Positions 6,897 to 14,948 of a DNA stretch of 64,000 bases are shown piece after piece. The notes beneath the pieces were generated by a model that was not told the origin of the DNA, did no database searches, and worked only from the letters and a program-made list of their open reading frames with translations. The stretch is from Microlunatus endophyticus (GTDB taxonomy: Bacteria > Actinomycetota > Actinomycetes > Propionibacteriales > Propionibacteriaceae), in NCBI RefSeq assembly GCF_014646195.1, contig NZ_BMMZ01000014.1, positions 62,001-126,000 on the forward strand. The letters run 5' to 3'. A program made the translations under genes and the position numbers. How positions within the stretch are numbered: position 1 is the stretch's first letter; every line of letters starts with the position of its first letter.

Positions 6897-8954
6897 TCAT
6901 CGGAGCACGGCGATCGAGATGAGAATGATCAAGGCGCCGAGCATGTAGCCGAGGTAGGCGTCCAACCGTCCTGACTGGACACGGGTGACCGTGTGTGCCA
7001 CCCGATCGAGCAATTTGAGCAGGGGCTGGTAACCGTAGCGGTCGAAGAGTTCGACGACATCGACTCGGTAGCCCAACCGCGGCGTCGGGTGCTCGTGAGC
7101 GCGAGGATCGATGTCGGTGCCGGCCTGCTCAGGGATGTTCTCCAGAGCCTGTACCGATGATCGGGTCAGCAGGACGCTGGCCAGCACCCGTCGGGTCGGG
7201 TTGGCGTAGCCGAAGGGCGTGTAGCGCATAGGGGTGGTCCGGCCGTCGGTTGCCGACCGCCAGGCCGGCACTCGCCGTACGTGGGCTAAGGTCCGACCGG
7301 ACAGCAGCCAGGCGACGAACGCTGTTAGCACAGCGGCTGTGGGCAATTCGATCCACAGCCAGGTTGGTGACAGGACAGAGAAGTCCCGGAATACAGGCCC
7401 GAGCACCCATCCCGTCGACACTGCATGGTCGGTGATCATGGACGGCACTATTTCGGTCAGACCCCGGGCAAGATAATGGATCACCCAGGGTGCTGCGGCG
7501 GAAAGTGCCAGGCAGCTGCCGCCCAGCAGGATCAGCCCGATTCGGCCTGAGACGCCGGTGTCGCGGCGTTCCGCGGTCGGTTGGTCGGGGTCGGCTCCGA
7601 GAATGACCAGTCCGATGATCCGGACGAAGGCGACGGTCGCGAAGCCGGCGGTTAGTGCGAGTAAGGCGCCGGCGACTGCCAGCGCCAGCCGGAGGATCAG
7701 GCTGTCGACGCGGAACTGCTGGAGGAGGGCCTCGAGTAGGAACCACTCGGACACGAAGCCGGCGGTGGGCGGTAGCCCGGCCAGGGTGACGGCGCCGATG
7801 CCGAAGACGGCGCCCGATACGGGCATTCGACGCCCGAGTCCGCGTAGGTGGTCCAGCCACGTCGTTCCGGCACGGAGTTCGAAGGTGGCTGTCGCGCCGA
7901 ACAGGGCCGACTTGGCGACCGCGTGGGTGATCATCTGCAGGGTGGCAGCGAGCATTCCCACCGCGGTGATCATGGGTGCGCCGACGAAGATGCCGGTCAA
8001 ACCCACTCCGTAACCGGTGACGATCAGGCCTGCATTTTCGACGCTGGAGTAGCTGATCAGGCGGCGCAGGTCCTGTTGGATGGTGGTGTGCGCGATCCCC
8101 AGCAGGGCGGTGATTCCGGACATCACCAGGATGATCACGATCAGCCACAGTGGTGGCCGACCGAGGACCTGCGCGGTCCTCCAGAGACCGTAGAAGCCGA
8201 CCAGGGTGGCAACTCCTGACATCAGCGCCCGGGCAGGGCCCGGCGCGGCGGCGTAGCCTTCCGGCATCCAGACGTGCAACGGCGCCAGGCCGACCTTCGC
8301 AGCGAAGGCGACGATCAACAGCAGGTATGGAAGGCCGTGTCGGGTGAAGCCTGAGGTTCCGCCCAGCTGCTGCCAACCAGTGGCGTGGTTGGTGGCGACC
8401 AGCAGCAACAAGCCCATCAGCAGTGCCGCGCCTCCGACCTTGCTGATCCCGACCGTCATCAGACTCGCGCGGGCCCGGCCAGGCCGATGCCGCGGATACC
8501 CCGCCAGCAGGTAGAACAGCAGTGTCAGGCCCTCCCAGCCGAGCACGAAGGTAAACACGTCGCGGGCCAGGACGATTGTGATCAAGACGGCAACGGTCGA
8601 GGCATGGAAGGTTGCCAGGCTTCGTCGCCGCAGCGCTCGGGTCATCCGCGCCCACGAGGCGAAGATCAGGGCGACCGGCACCTCGACGATCCCGATCAGG
8701 GTCAGAAACAAGCCCGACAGGTGATCCAGCCGGAGGCCCGAGCCCCATCCGGTGGACAGCCAGTCTGTTCCCCAGGACCATTGGTGTCCGCTGAGCACGG
8801 CCAGGATGCCTGCTACTACGCAGCAGGCTCCCGCCGCTGCGCAGAGCCAGTGTGGCAACGGGCGGCAGACACCATTGCGGACGCCGAGTATGAGATCGCT
8901 CAGCACGGCCAGCACGAGGCACACCGCCGCGACCAGGAGTGGTAACCAGGTCAT
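6897..8954 (-). CDS. hyfB: Hydrogenase-4 subunit B-like / NuoL-like antiporter subunit
   Basis: This 685-residue polytopic protein belongs to the NuoL/HyfB family, the distal proton- or cation-translocating subunit of complex I and group 4 hydrogenases. Key transport residues are retained: Glu in LGWEGLTLLFYLL (helix 5) and Lys in FAAKVGLAPLHVWMPEG (helix 7). The C terminus has the usual final membrane helix. The start at ATG 8954 overlaps the stop of the small-subunit gene (ATGA). It is the last gene of the six-gene operon that starts at 14523. Function is inferred as an ion-conducting subunit of the redox-dead complex. Confidence 0.85.
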   Translation of the reverse strand: MTWLPLLVAAVCLVLAVLSDLILGVRNGVCRPLPHWLCAAAGACCVVAGILAVLSGHQWSWGTDWLSTGWGSGLRLDHLSGLFLTLIGIVEVPVALIFASWARMTRALRRRSLATFHASTVAVLITIVLARDVFTFVLGWEGLTLLFYLLAGYPRHRPGRARASLMTVGISKVGGAALLMGLLLLVATNHATGWQQLGGTSGFTRHGLPYLLLIVAFAAKVGLAPLHVWMPEGYAAAPGPARALMSGVATLVGFYGLWRTAQVLGRPPLWLIVIILVMSGITALLGIAHTTIQQDLRRLISYSSVENAGLIVTGYGVGLTGIFVGAPMITAVGMLAATLQMITHAVAKSALFGATATFELRAGTTWLDHLRGLGRRMPVSGAVFGIGAVTLAGLPPTAGFVSEWFLLEALLQQFRVDSLILRLALAVAGALLALTAGFATVAFVRIIGLVILGADPDQPTAERRDTGVSGRIGLILLGGSCLALSAAAPWVIHYLARGLTEIVPSMITDHAVSTGWVLGPVFRDFSVLSPTWLWIELPTAAVLTAFVAWLLSGRTLAHVRRVPAWRSATDGRTTPMRYTPFGYANPTRRVLASVLLTRSSVQALENIPEQAGTDIDPRAHEHPTPRLGYRVDVVELFDRYGYQPLLKLLDRVAHTVTRVQSGRLDAYLGYMLGALIILISIAVLR

Positions 8955-9814
8955 GGTGTAGCCCCTGGATCGGAATGTGCCCCCAGCCGGCCGACCGCGA
9001 GCAAGAGGCCCGACAAGATCATGAACGGCGACGGCGGCGAGCCCGGAACCCACACGTCGACCGGGGCTAGTTCGCCGACACCGCCGACAACGGCATAACT
9101 TCCGTCTGGACCGGCAGCGATCATTCCGCCGCTGATCGCATCGGCGCCGACTGCCATGACCACGAACGGTCGGGCTATCGCCTCCAGCGTGCGTTGCAGC
9201 GGCCCGATCATGGAACGAGCTCCGGCCCCGGTGATCATCAACAGGTCCGCATGCCGTGGCGTCGTGGTGAAGAAGAGGCCCAACCGGTGGATGTCATAGA
9301 CCGGATTGAGCAGGGCGGTAATCTCCCACTCCTCCGAGCCGTCCGAGCCGAGATCGATGTGGCGTAAATACAGTGAGCGTCGGAACCTGCGGGTCCGGGC
9401 GGACAGTGACCGGCGCAGCTCGTCCAGATCCCCGCCGGCGTTCCGGCCCGAATCCTGGCCGGGCCGCGGGACGAGGAGCTGACGCCGATCGACCACTGCG
9501 ACCTCGGAACCCTGTCGCTGCGTGAAGCGGTCGGGCTGGTCTTCGACACAGCGGCCGCACAGTATGCACCGCCCGCGGTCGATCCGGGGCAGACTGTTGT
9601 CTCCCCAGCTGATCGCACCAGTCGGACACGGGGGGAGTGGCCGTTCGGCCAGCACCGTCTCCGAATCCGCCGGGACTGATCCCTGTGGATCATCTCTCGA
9701 GCCCGGTACAACAACGTCGACTGATCCCTGGAACTGGTCGGCGTACTCGTCCGGACGCCGCGGGTAGCGGGTGGTGAGGACTCCGTTGCGAAGGCCCCGG
9801 GTGATCCAGGCCAT
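8951..9814 (-). CDS. NuoB/HyfI-like small subunit fused to a ferredoxin domain, N2 cysteines lost
   Basis: This 287-residue fusion has a ferredoxin-like N terminus with one complete [4Fe-4S] ligand set (CPTGAI, Cys63; CILCGRC, Cys83/86/89). The C-terminal domain aligns with the NuoB/HycG 20-kDa subunit: LLNPVYDIHRLG, PRHADLLMITG, VVGGVGELAPVDVWVPG. All N2 ligand positions are substituted. The usual GSCNGCE reads GSDGSEE, GSCANSGG reads GADAISGG, and PGCPP reads PGSPP. The cluster that delivers electrons to the active site cannot form. The start ATG 9814 has AAAGGA upstream. In-frame starts at 9862-9865 are alternatives but lack a site and overlap a 12-base tandem repeat. Confidence 0.8.
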   Translation of the reverse strand: MAWITRGLRNGVLTTRYPRRPDEYADQFQGSVDVVVPGSRDDPQGSVPADSETVLAERPLPPCPTGAISWGDNSLPRIDRGRCILCGRCVEDQPDRFTQRQGSEVAVVDRRQLLVPRPGQDSGRNAGGDLDELRRSLSARTRRFRRSLYLRHIDLGSDGSEEWEITALLNPVYDIHRLGLFFTTTPRHADLLMITGAGARSMIGPLQRTLEAIARPFVVMAVGADAISGGMIAAGPDGSYAVVGGVGELAPVDVWVPGSPPSPFMILSGLLLAVGRLGAHSDPGATP

Positions 9815-9865
9815 CGTGGTCCTTTCGGTGAGTGGGTTCGTTCGGGCCAATTCGGTGCTCATCAA

Positions 9866-9901
9866 TTGTTCGAGCGGTTGTTCGAGCGGTTGTTCGAGCG
9901 G
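9866..9901. repeat. Three exact 12-bp tandem repeats
   Basis: The unit TTGTTCGAGCGG occurs three times without mismatch between the large- and small-subunit genes of the hydrogenase-like operon. It lies upstream of the chosen small-subunit start. It may affect spacing or mRNA structure in this intercistronic gap, the only sizeable one in the operon. Confidence 0.85.
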
Positions 9902-9940
9902 TTACTTAGGTGGCGGTGACGGACGAAGCGGAAGCATGCC

Positions 9941-11443
9941 TTACATGGCGACCCCTGCTGAGGACAGCCCGAAACTCGCTTCGATGAAGGGAAAATCGGT
10001 CAGGATGTCGGTGGTGAATACGGCATGGAACAGCGGCAGGTTGTGGAAGGAGGCCGTCCTGGGCTTGCACCGACGGATCCGGCCGCCGTCTAGTTGCAGC
10101 AGATAGATCAATTCGCCCTGGGGTGCCTCGACCCGGCCGATGCCGCTTCCTGTCAGATCGCGGGTGATCGGCACCGTCAACGGTCCATCGGGGTTACTGC
10201 GGTCCAGGTCGTGAATCGCTTCCAACAGATATCCCACTGACGTATTGATCTCCGACCATCGGATGGTCAATCTGGCCAGTGCGTCTCCGTCATCGGAACT
10301 GGGAACCTCCAGTAGGCCGACGTCCCGGTAAGGCGAATCGTCGACGTGCCGCACATCGTGCACCGACCCCGATGCGCGGCCGATTGGACCGATGGCCCCG
10401 TGCCGGTCGGCCAACTCAGGGTTCAGGATGCCGGTGCCGCGAAGTCGATCGAGAAAGGACGGGGTCAACATCAGCGCGTCGGCGTCGGATCGGATATCTG
10501 CGGCCAGCCGTCCGACTGCCGATCTGAGTCGGTCGGCTCCGACGGCCGGCAATGCCGTTACGCCTCCGGGCACGACGACGCCGCGGCCGAACCGGCTGCC
10601 CGAGCAATCAGACATCAGCCTCAGTACCCTCTCCTTGTGCCAGCTGAATCTCGCCGTGGCGACGGCCAGCGCGGCCGCATCGCAGAGCCGGGTCACTACA
10701 TCAAGATGGTTGGCCATCCGTTCCAGCTCTGCATAGAACACCCGAACCGATGACGCCACCTGCGGGATGACCGTCAGGTGCACGGCCTCCACCGCGGTTG
10801 CGAATGCCGTGGCATGGGAGACGCTGGCGATACCCTCGACCCGCTCGGCGAGCAGCGCGCCGTCGTCGACGGTGAGCTGTTCGAATCGCTTCTCTAGCCC
10901 GCGATGCTTGTAATAGACGCGGATCTGCGGGTACGGAATGTCTTCACCAGGGGTCTCGATGTCGTACTCGATTGATTCCAACGCAGCCGATCGGACCGGC
11001 CCGTGCGGGTAGACGAACACCCCCTCGCCCGTGACCTGGGCATCGGTCCGCTCTACTGGACGGCTCCGGACGTCTGAGACGCGTCCCACTAAGCCTGGCC
11101 GGGGCCGTATCGCGGCGTCTTCGACCGGCAGGATCAGCGGATCGAGACGCGGATGTCCGATCGGGACGATTCCGAAGAGGTCGTGAATCTCCCGCTCGTA
11201 CCACAGCGCCGCCGGCAGATCGTCTGTCAGGCTGGGAACTTCGATCTGGTCGCCCACCAGTGTCGTGCTGATCTGGGCGAGGGATTCCTGCTCATCTGCC
11301 ACGATCGCGGTGACAACGACCGAGTCCGGCTGGGCGGTGGCCATCAGGACGGCCAGACGTCCACCCGCCGCTGAGGCCCTTTTCACGATGGAATCGCGCC
11401 ACGAATCCAGATCCACCGAGGCGACGGCTCGAGTGTCCGGCAT
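9941..11443 (-). CDS. hyfG: Hydrogenase-4 large-subunit-like (NuoC-NuoD/HyfG type), NiFe ligands lost
   Basis: This 500-residue protein fuses a NuoC-like N terminus (WYEREIHDLFGI at about residues 85-95) to a NuoD/HyfG catalytic-type domain (YYKHRGLEKRFE, then ERVEGIASVSHATAF). In group 4 hydrogenases the L1 motif is ERxCGICS; here both cysteines are replaced (Glu and Ala). The C-terminal L2 motif DPCxSCT is replaced by ASFGLSSAGVAM. No Ni or Fe site can be built, so the product cannot be a hydrogenase. Complex-I-like or Ehr-type complexes without NiFe ligands are known. The start ATG 11443 lies one base from the stop of the preceding gene. Confidence 0.85.
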   Translation of the reverse strand: MPDTRAVASVDLDSWRDSIVKRASAAGGRLAVLMATAQPDSVVVTAIVADEQESLAQISTTLVGDQIEVPSLTDDLPAALWYEREIHDLFGIVPIGHPRLDPLILPVEDAAIRPRPGLVGRVSDVRSRPVERTDAQVTGEGVFVYPHGPVRSAALESIEYDIETPGEDIPYPQIRVYYKHRGLEKRFEQLTVDDGALLAERVEGIASVSHATAFATAVEAVHLTVIPQVASSVRVFYAELERMANHLDVVTRLCDAAALAVATARFSWHKERVLRLMSDCSGSRFGRGVVVPGGVTALPAVGADRLRSAVGRLAADIRSDADALMLTPSFLDRLRGTGILNPELADRHGAIGPIGRASGSVHDVRHVDDSPYRDVGLLEVPSSDDGDALARLTIRWSEINTSVGYLLEAIHDLDRSNPDGPLTVPITRDLTGSGIGRVEAPQGELIYLLQLDGGRIRRCKPRTASFHNLPLFHAVFTTDILTDFPFIEASFGLSSAGVAM

Positions 11444-11444
11444 G

Positions 11445-12896
11445 TCACCGCTCCCCGAACTCGGTGACCGCTTGCCCGAGCAGGGCCATCACCTGATCGG
11501 GCGGATGGATGCCGAGAACGACCAGGGCCAGCGAACCGACCACGATCGGGACGACCATCCACGCGCTCGGCTCGGAACGCGGGAGTGCGGCAGCCGGCGT
11601 CCCCGGGCGGGCGGGAACGAACATCGTGGAGGTCGTTGCGCGGATCAGCCCGACGAACGCGATTGTGATCAGCACCAGCAGGGCCGCGACCACCATGACC
11701 GAACTCCTGGCGAGGCCACCGGCGATGATCATGAATTCCGACCGGAACAATCCGAACGGTGGGAAGGCGGACAGGGCGAGCACGGAGGCGACCAGCAGCG
11801 GCCCCGTCCAGGGCAGCTTGTCCAACCCTCCGCGGATCGAGCCGATGTCTTTCGTCCCGTACTTGTGCATGATCACCCCAGCACAGAAAAACGCGTTCCC
11901 CTTCGCTGCGGCGTGCGCAAGAATGTGCAATAGCACGCCGGTGAGCGCGATCGGCGCGCCGAAGCCGACGCCGAGGCACAACAATCCCATGTGCTCGATG
12001 CTCGAATAGGCGAGCAGTCGCTTGAGGTCACGCTGGACGAGCAGTGAGAACGCTGCGATGAACAGGGACAGCAGGCCGAACACGATCAGCACAGTATGGA
12101 CGAACCCGGCGCCGACACTCAGCTGGGTGATCTGCACATAGCGGAGCACGGCATAGAACGACACCGCCAGCAAGGACCCGGACAACATCGCCGAGATCGG
12201 AGTCGGTGCCTCCGTGTGCGCATCTGGCAGCCAAGTGTGGACCGGCGCCAGGCCGACTTTGGTGCCATAACCCAGCACCGCAAGGACGAAAGCCAGCCGG
12301 GCGGCATGGGAGTCGAGCCGGCCGCCGGCAGCGATCATCTGGTTCAGGGTCAGGTCGTAGGAGAGCCCGTACACCGTTGTCCCCGCGTGGTAGATGATGA
12401 TGGTCGCGAACAGCCCGATCCCCAGGCCGGCACTGGCGATCAACAGATACTTCCACGCGGCCTCCGCTGCTGCCCGAGTCCGGTCGACTGCGACCATCAG
12501 TGCGGACACTACGGTCGTTACCTCGATCGCGACCCAGAGCAACGCCAGACCATCGACCAGCGGCGCACAGATCATCGCCCAACCGAAGATGTTCAACCCG
12601 AACAGGAACCGCCGCTGGTAGCCGGCCGGCGCCGACCTGTTCACGTAGCCAATCGCATATACCGCCGCCGACGCATACAAGAATGCCGCCGTGAGGACGA
12701 ACACGACAGAGAGCGAATCGGCGCGAAGGAACCCGAACCTGAGGGGACCGTGGGTGACGTCGGCGATCAGCGAAACGGCGAGCCCGAGCGAGATCACACC
12801 AGACGCCACGGTGGCAACGCGAGCCGCCCGCGGCGGCATCAGCAGGCAGGCAATCCCTACTAGACCGCCCAGCATCACAAGGATCAGCAGTTGCAT
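11445..12896 (-). CDS. hyfF: Hydrogenase-4 subunit F-like / NuoN-like antiporter subunit
   Basis: This 483-residue membrane protein is of the NuoN/M, HyfF/HycQ type. Transport residues are conserved: Glu in LLWVAIEVTTVVSAL and Lys in LGYGTKVGLAPVHTWLPDAHTEAPTPISAMLSG, here quoted only as landmarks around residues 130 and 215. Another conserved segment is RDLKRLLAYSSIEHMG. It is probably one of two antiporter-like subunits. The ATG at 12896 follows the hyfE stop by two bases; hyfG follows one base after its stop. These tight couplings mark a single operon. Confidence 0.85.
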   Translation of the reverse strand: MQLLILVMLGGLVGIACLLMPPRAARVATVASGVISLGLAVSLIADVTHGPLRFGFLRADSLSVVFVLTAAFLYASAAVYAIGYVNRSAPAGYQRRFLFGLNIFGWAMICAPLVDGLALLWVAIEVTTVVSALMVAVDRTRAAAEAAWKYLLIASAGLGIGLFATIIIYHAGTTVYGLSYDLTLNQMIAAGGRLDSHAARLAFVLAVLGYGTKVGLAPVHTWLPDAHTEAPTPISAMLSGSLLAVSFYAVLRYVQITQLSVGAGFVHTVLIVFGLLSLFIAAFSLLVQRDLKRLLAYSSIEHMGLLCLGVGFGAPIALTGVLLHILAHAAAKGNAFFCAGVIMHKYGTKDIGSIRGGLDKLPWTGPLLVASVLALSAFPPFGLFRSEFMIIAGGLARSSVMVVAALLVLITIAFVGLIRATTSTMFVPARPGTPAAALPRSEPSAWMVVPIVVGSLALVVLGIHPPDQVMALLGQAVTEFGER

Positions 12897-12898
12897 CG

Positions 12899-13567
12899 TC
12901 AGCCTCGCAGGTCGGTGAGCTGGGCGGTGGACAACGTCGACTGTTCCTCGTGGTGGACCCGCATCAGTACTCCGAACACGACCACGGCGACGAGCAGATC
13001 GAACAGGAAGGCCACCTCCAGGATCAGCGGCATCCCGGCCGCGACCACCAGGCTGGCCACCGAGACCCCGTTCTCCAGCGAGAAGAAGCCCACCGCTTGG
13101 GAGACGACGTCGTTACGGATGATCATCAGGACGAATGCGACGGCGATGATCGCGACGGCCGAACCCAGAACGGTGGGAGACAGACCGTCGACCCGCAGTC
13201 CCGACCGGCCGACAGCGAAGAATCCGAAGCCGGCGACGGCAAGTGCGACCAGTGCGGCCCCGGCGGGCTTGAGAATGCCGCTACCCGTCGTAGCGGTACC
13301 TGACTGCCGCACCAGACGCAGCACCACAAGCGGCACGACGACTGTTTTCAACGCGATCGACAGGCCGGCCAGAATCAGCAGCTCCGGCTCGTGGCGTACG
13401 ACCCCGAGGAACACCGCGAGCAATGACGCGATCAATGACTGGGCCGCGTACAGCCTGACCTGGGAACGCAGCAGGCCGGCACGGAGCATTCCGAACTCGA
13501 CCAGCAGGACCAGAACGGCGATCGTGCTCGCGACACCGTTCACCGTGCTGGGCGCGACGACCTGCAT
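12899..13567 (-). CDS. hyfE: Hydrogenase-4 subunit E-like membrane protein
   Basis: This 222-residue, strongly hydrophobic protein matches HyfE/HycP in size and place between the NuoH-like and NuoN-like genes. The C-terminal part (LVVAAGMPLILEVAFLFDLLVAVVVFG) resembles the NuoK-like section of HyfE, with an embedded Glu in a helix. The ATG at 13567 overlaps the stop of the upstream hyfC (ATGA). The longer frame upstream to 13837 is a shadow of hyfC. The same subunit is called HycP in the Mycobacterium tuberculosis Rv0082-Rv0087 cluster, whose gene content matches this operon. Confidence 0.75.
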   Translation of the reverse strand: MQVVAPSTVNGVASTIAVLVLLVEFGMLRAGLLRSQVRLYAAQSLIASLLAVFLGVVRHEPELLILAGLSIALKTVVVPLVVLRLVRQSGTATTGSGILKPAGAALVALAVAGFGFFAVGRSGLRVDGLSPTVLGSAVAIIAVAFVLMIIRNDVVSQAVGFFSLENGVSVASLVVAAGMPLILEVAFLFDLLVAVVVFGVLMRVHHEEQSTLSTAQLTDLRG

Positions 13568-14523
13568 CAGCCACCTCCGAGATAGATGGTCAGCACTGCC
13601 AGGACCGCCAGCAGGAACGCTGCGGCGACGAACTCGGTGATCTTGAACAAGCGGAGTTTGGCGAAGGAGTTGTCGATCACGGTGACGAAGAACCCTACTG
13701 CGCAACACTTGGCTACCAGCGTGACTATCGCCACCGCGACCAGCAGCGGCTTCCCGCTGGCGGCCAATCCCCACGGCGCGACGAAGACGTTGAGCAAAAT
13801 GGTGTACAAGATCATCTGCTTCATGGCCGACCCCCACACCAGGAGGGCGGCGTACGGCCCGGAGTGCTCGAGCGACCGGGCCTGCTCGATCATCCCAAAT
13901 TCGTTGGTTCCGCTGTGACTCTCCACCGGGATCCGGCTGGTCTCGGTCAGGATCACCAGGAACAGTGCGGCGGCTGCCAACAGGTGCGACGGCCGGACGA
14001 CCTGGGACGCCGAGGAGGTGACGGTCGCGGCCAGCTTGTACGGCAGATCGGTGCCGGTCAGGAATCCGACGGTGAAGATCACGAACAGCATCACCGGCTC
14101 GGTGATGGCGGAGAACGTGGTCGTCCGGCTCGAGCCCATCTGTGCGTACGGGGCACCGGTATCAGCGGCAGCGACGGCGACGGCAAAAGCGGCCAGCGCC
14201 AGGATCAGACTGCCGCCCAGGATGTCGCCCATGGTGCCCAGCGGCAGCCCATAGGTTGTCAGGACCGGGATCAGCAGCGGCACCGTCAAATAGCAGGCGA
14301 ACGCCACGATCGGCGCCAGCAGGAACGCTGCACTCGACCCGCTCGGTGCCAGCGATTCCTTACCGAACAGCTTGATCAAGTCGTAGTAGGGCTGCAGAAT
14401 CCGAGGCCCGCGCCGGCCCTGGAACCGGGCCTCGATCTTGGCGATCACGCCACTGACGCCCGGCGAACACAACGCGATGGTGCCGACCTGGAACGCCTGA
14501 ACTGCAACCGGCGAGAACTCCAA
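13567..14523 (-). CDS. hyfC: Hydrogenase-4 subunit C-like / NuoH-like membrane anchor
   Basis: This NuoH/HyfC family protein joins the peripheral arm to the membrane arm. Landmarks are KIEARFQGRRGPRILQPYYD and LIKLFGKE in the first cytosolic loop, SRIPVESHSGTNEFGMIEQ near the middle, and eight or more hydrophobic segments. It is the first gene of the operon. Two starts fit: GTG 14532, immediately against the AGGAGG site, and TTG 14523, eight bases beyond it. I chose TTG for spacing. The fluoride riboswitch 14561-14610 lies directly upstream, so the whole six-gene operon should be fluoride-controlled. Confidence 0.85.
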   Translation of the reverse strand: MEFSPVAVQAFQVGTIALCSPGVSGVIAKIEARFQGRRGPRILQPYYDLIKLFGKESLAPSGSSAAFLLAPIVAFACYLTVPLLIPVLTTYGLPLGTMGDILGGSLILALAAFAVAVAAADTGAPYAQMGSSRTTTFSAITEPVMLFVIFTVGFLTGTDLPYKLAATVTSSASQVVRPSHLLAAAALFLVILTETSRIPVESHSGTNEFGMIEQARSLEHSGPYAALLVWGSAMKQMILYTILLNVFVAPWGLAASGKPLLVAVAIVTLVAKCCAVGFFVTVIDNSFAKLRLFKITEFVAAAFLLAVLAVLTIYLGGG

Positions 14524-14560
14524 ACCCGACACCTCCTACCGCACGCATCACTGCCATGGG

Positions 14561-14610
14561 GTAGAAGCCATCAGCGGAATCTCCGCGGTTTCGGCGGGCC
14601 TCATCACCTG
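14561..14610 (-). promoter_or_regulatory. Fluoride riboswitch 4 (hydrogenase-4-like operon)
   Basis: On the minus strand, GGTGATGAGGCCCGCC (14608-14593) leads into GAAACCGC, a short GCGG hairpin and GCTGATGGCTTCTAC ending at 14561. It is strikingly like the compact Thermotoga petrophila aptamer used for the crystal structure. GAGGCC pairs with GGCUUC across the pseudoknot at all six positions (one G-U). The AGGAGG site of hyfC begins about 20 bases downstream. This is one of the clearest aptamers in the window. Confidence 0.93.
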
Positions 14611-14829
14611 TAACGGCCGGTCCGTCCGAGCCGTCCACGGATCCCGACTTCGGCACCCGGTCATCGTCGTTATCACTGGCGAACACCGCGAGCGTATCAG
14701 CAGCCGTCGAGTCTCCACGGCAATGGCCGCCGGACAATCCGAAAGTGATCAAGATCGCACTATCGGTATCGGTGATTCGTTCATAAGGACTTGTCGACCG
14801 TCGAAGCTCGATTGCTATGCTTTGATCGT
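14611..14829. promoter_or_regulatory. Divergent promoter region between two fluoride operons
   Basis: No coding frame is supported here. On the plus strand TTGTCG (14791-14796) and TATGCT (14816-14821), 19 bases apart, are a reasonable -35/-10 pair for the enolase operon, ending just before the aptamer at 14830. The minus-strand promoter for the hydrogenase-like operon should lie at about 14615-14680 but I cannot fix it. Confidence 0.5.
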
Positions 14830-14901
14830 GGGCGATGGGGTTCGCCCGGCAGGACCCAAAAAGAGGTCAGCTGCCGAACCGCAGTCGCTGATAACTCCTA
14901 C
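14830..14901 (+). promoter_or_regulatory. Fluoride riboswitch 5 (enolase/pyrophosphatase operon)
   Basis: P1 is GGGCGATGGGGTTCGCCC (14830-14847). An internal hairpin follows, then GAACCGCAG and CTGATAACTCCTAC ending at 14901. GGGGUU pairs with AACUCC over six positions with one G-U. Between aptamer and ribosome-binding site, CTGACCCG can pair with CGGG..GTCAG (about 14901-14930), a possible expression-platform stem. The GGAGGAG site at 14934-14940 precedes the enolase ATG. Confidence 0.93.
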
Positions 14902-14948
14902 CTGACCCGACGCGCTACCGGGCGTGTCAGCAGGGAGGAGTGTGGGCG

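Noticed and set aside
9866..9901. CRISPR-like repeats (also 6010-6072 and 31636-31700)
   Set aside because: Units are short, contiguous and lack spacers; no cas genes.
6897..14523. Operon as a true NiFe hydrogenase or complex I
   Set aside because: All NiFe and N2 ligand cysteines are absent.
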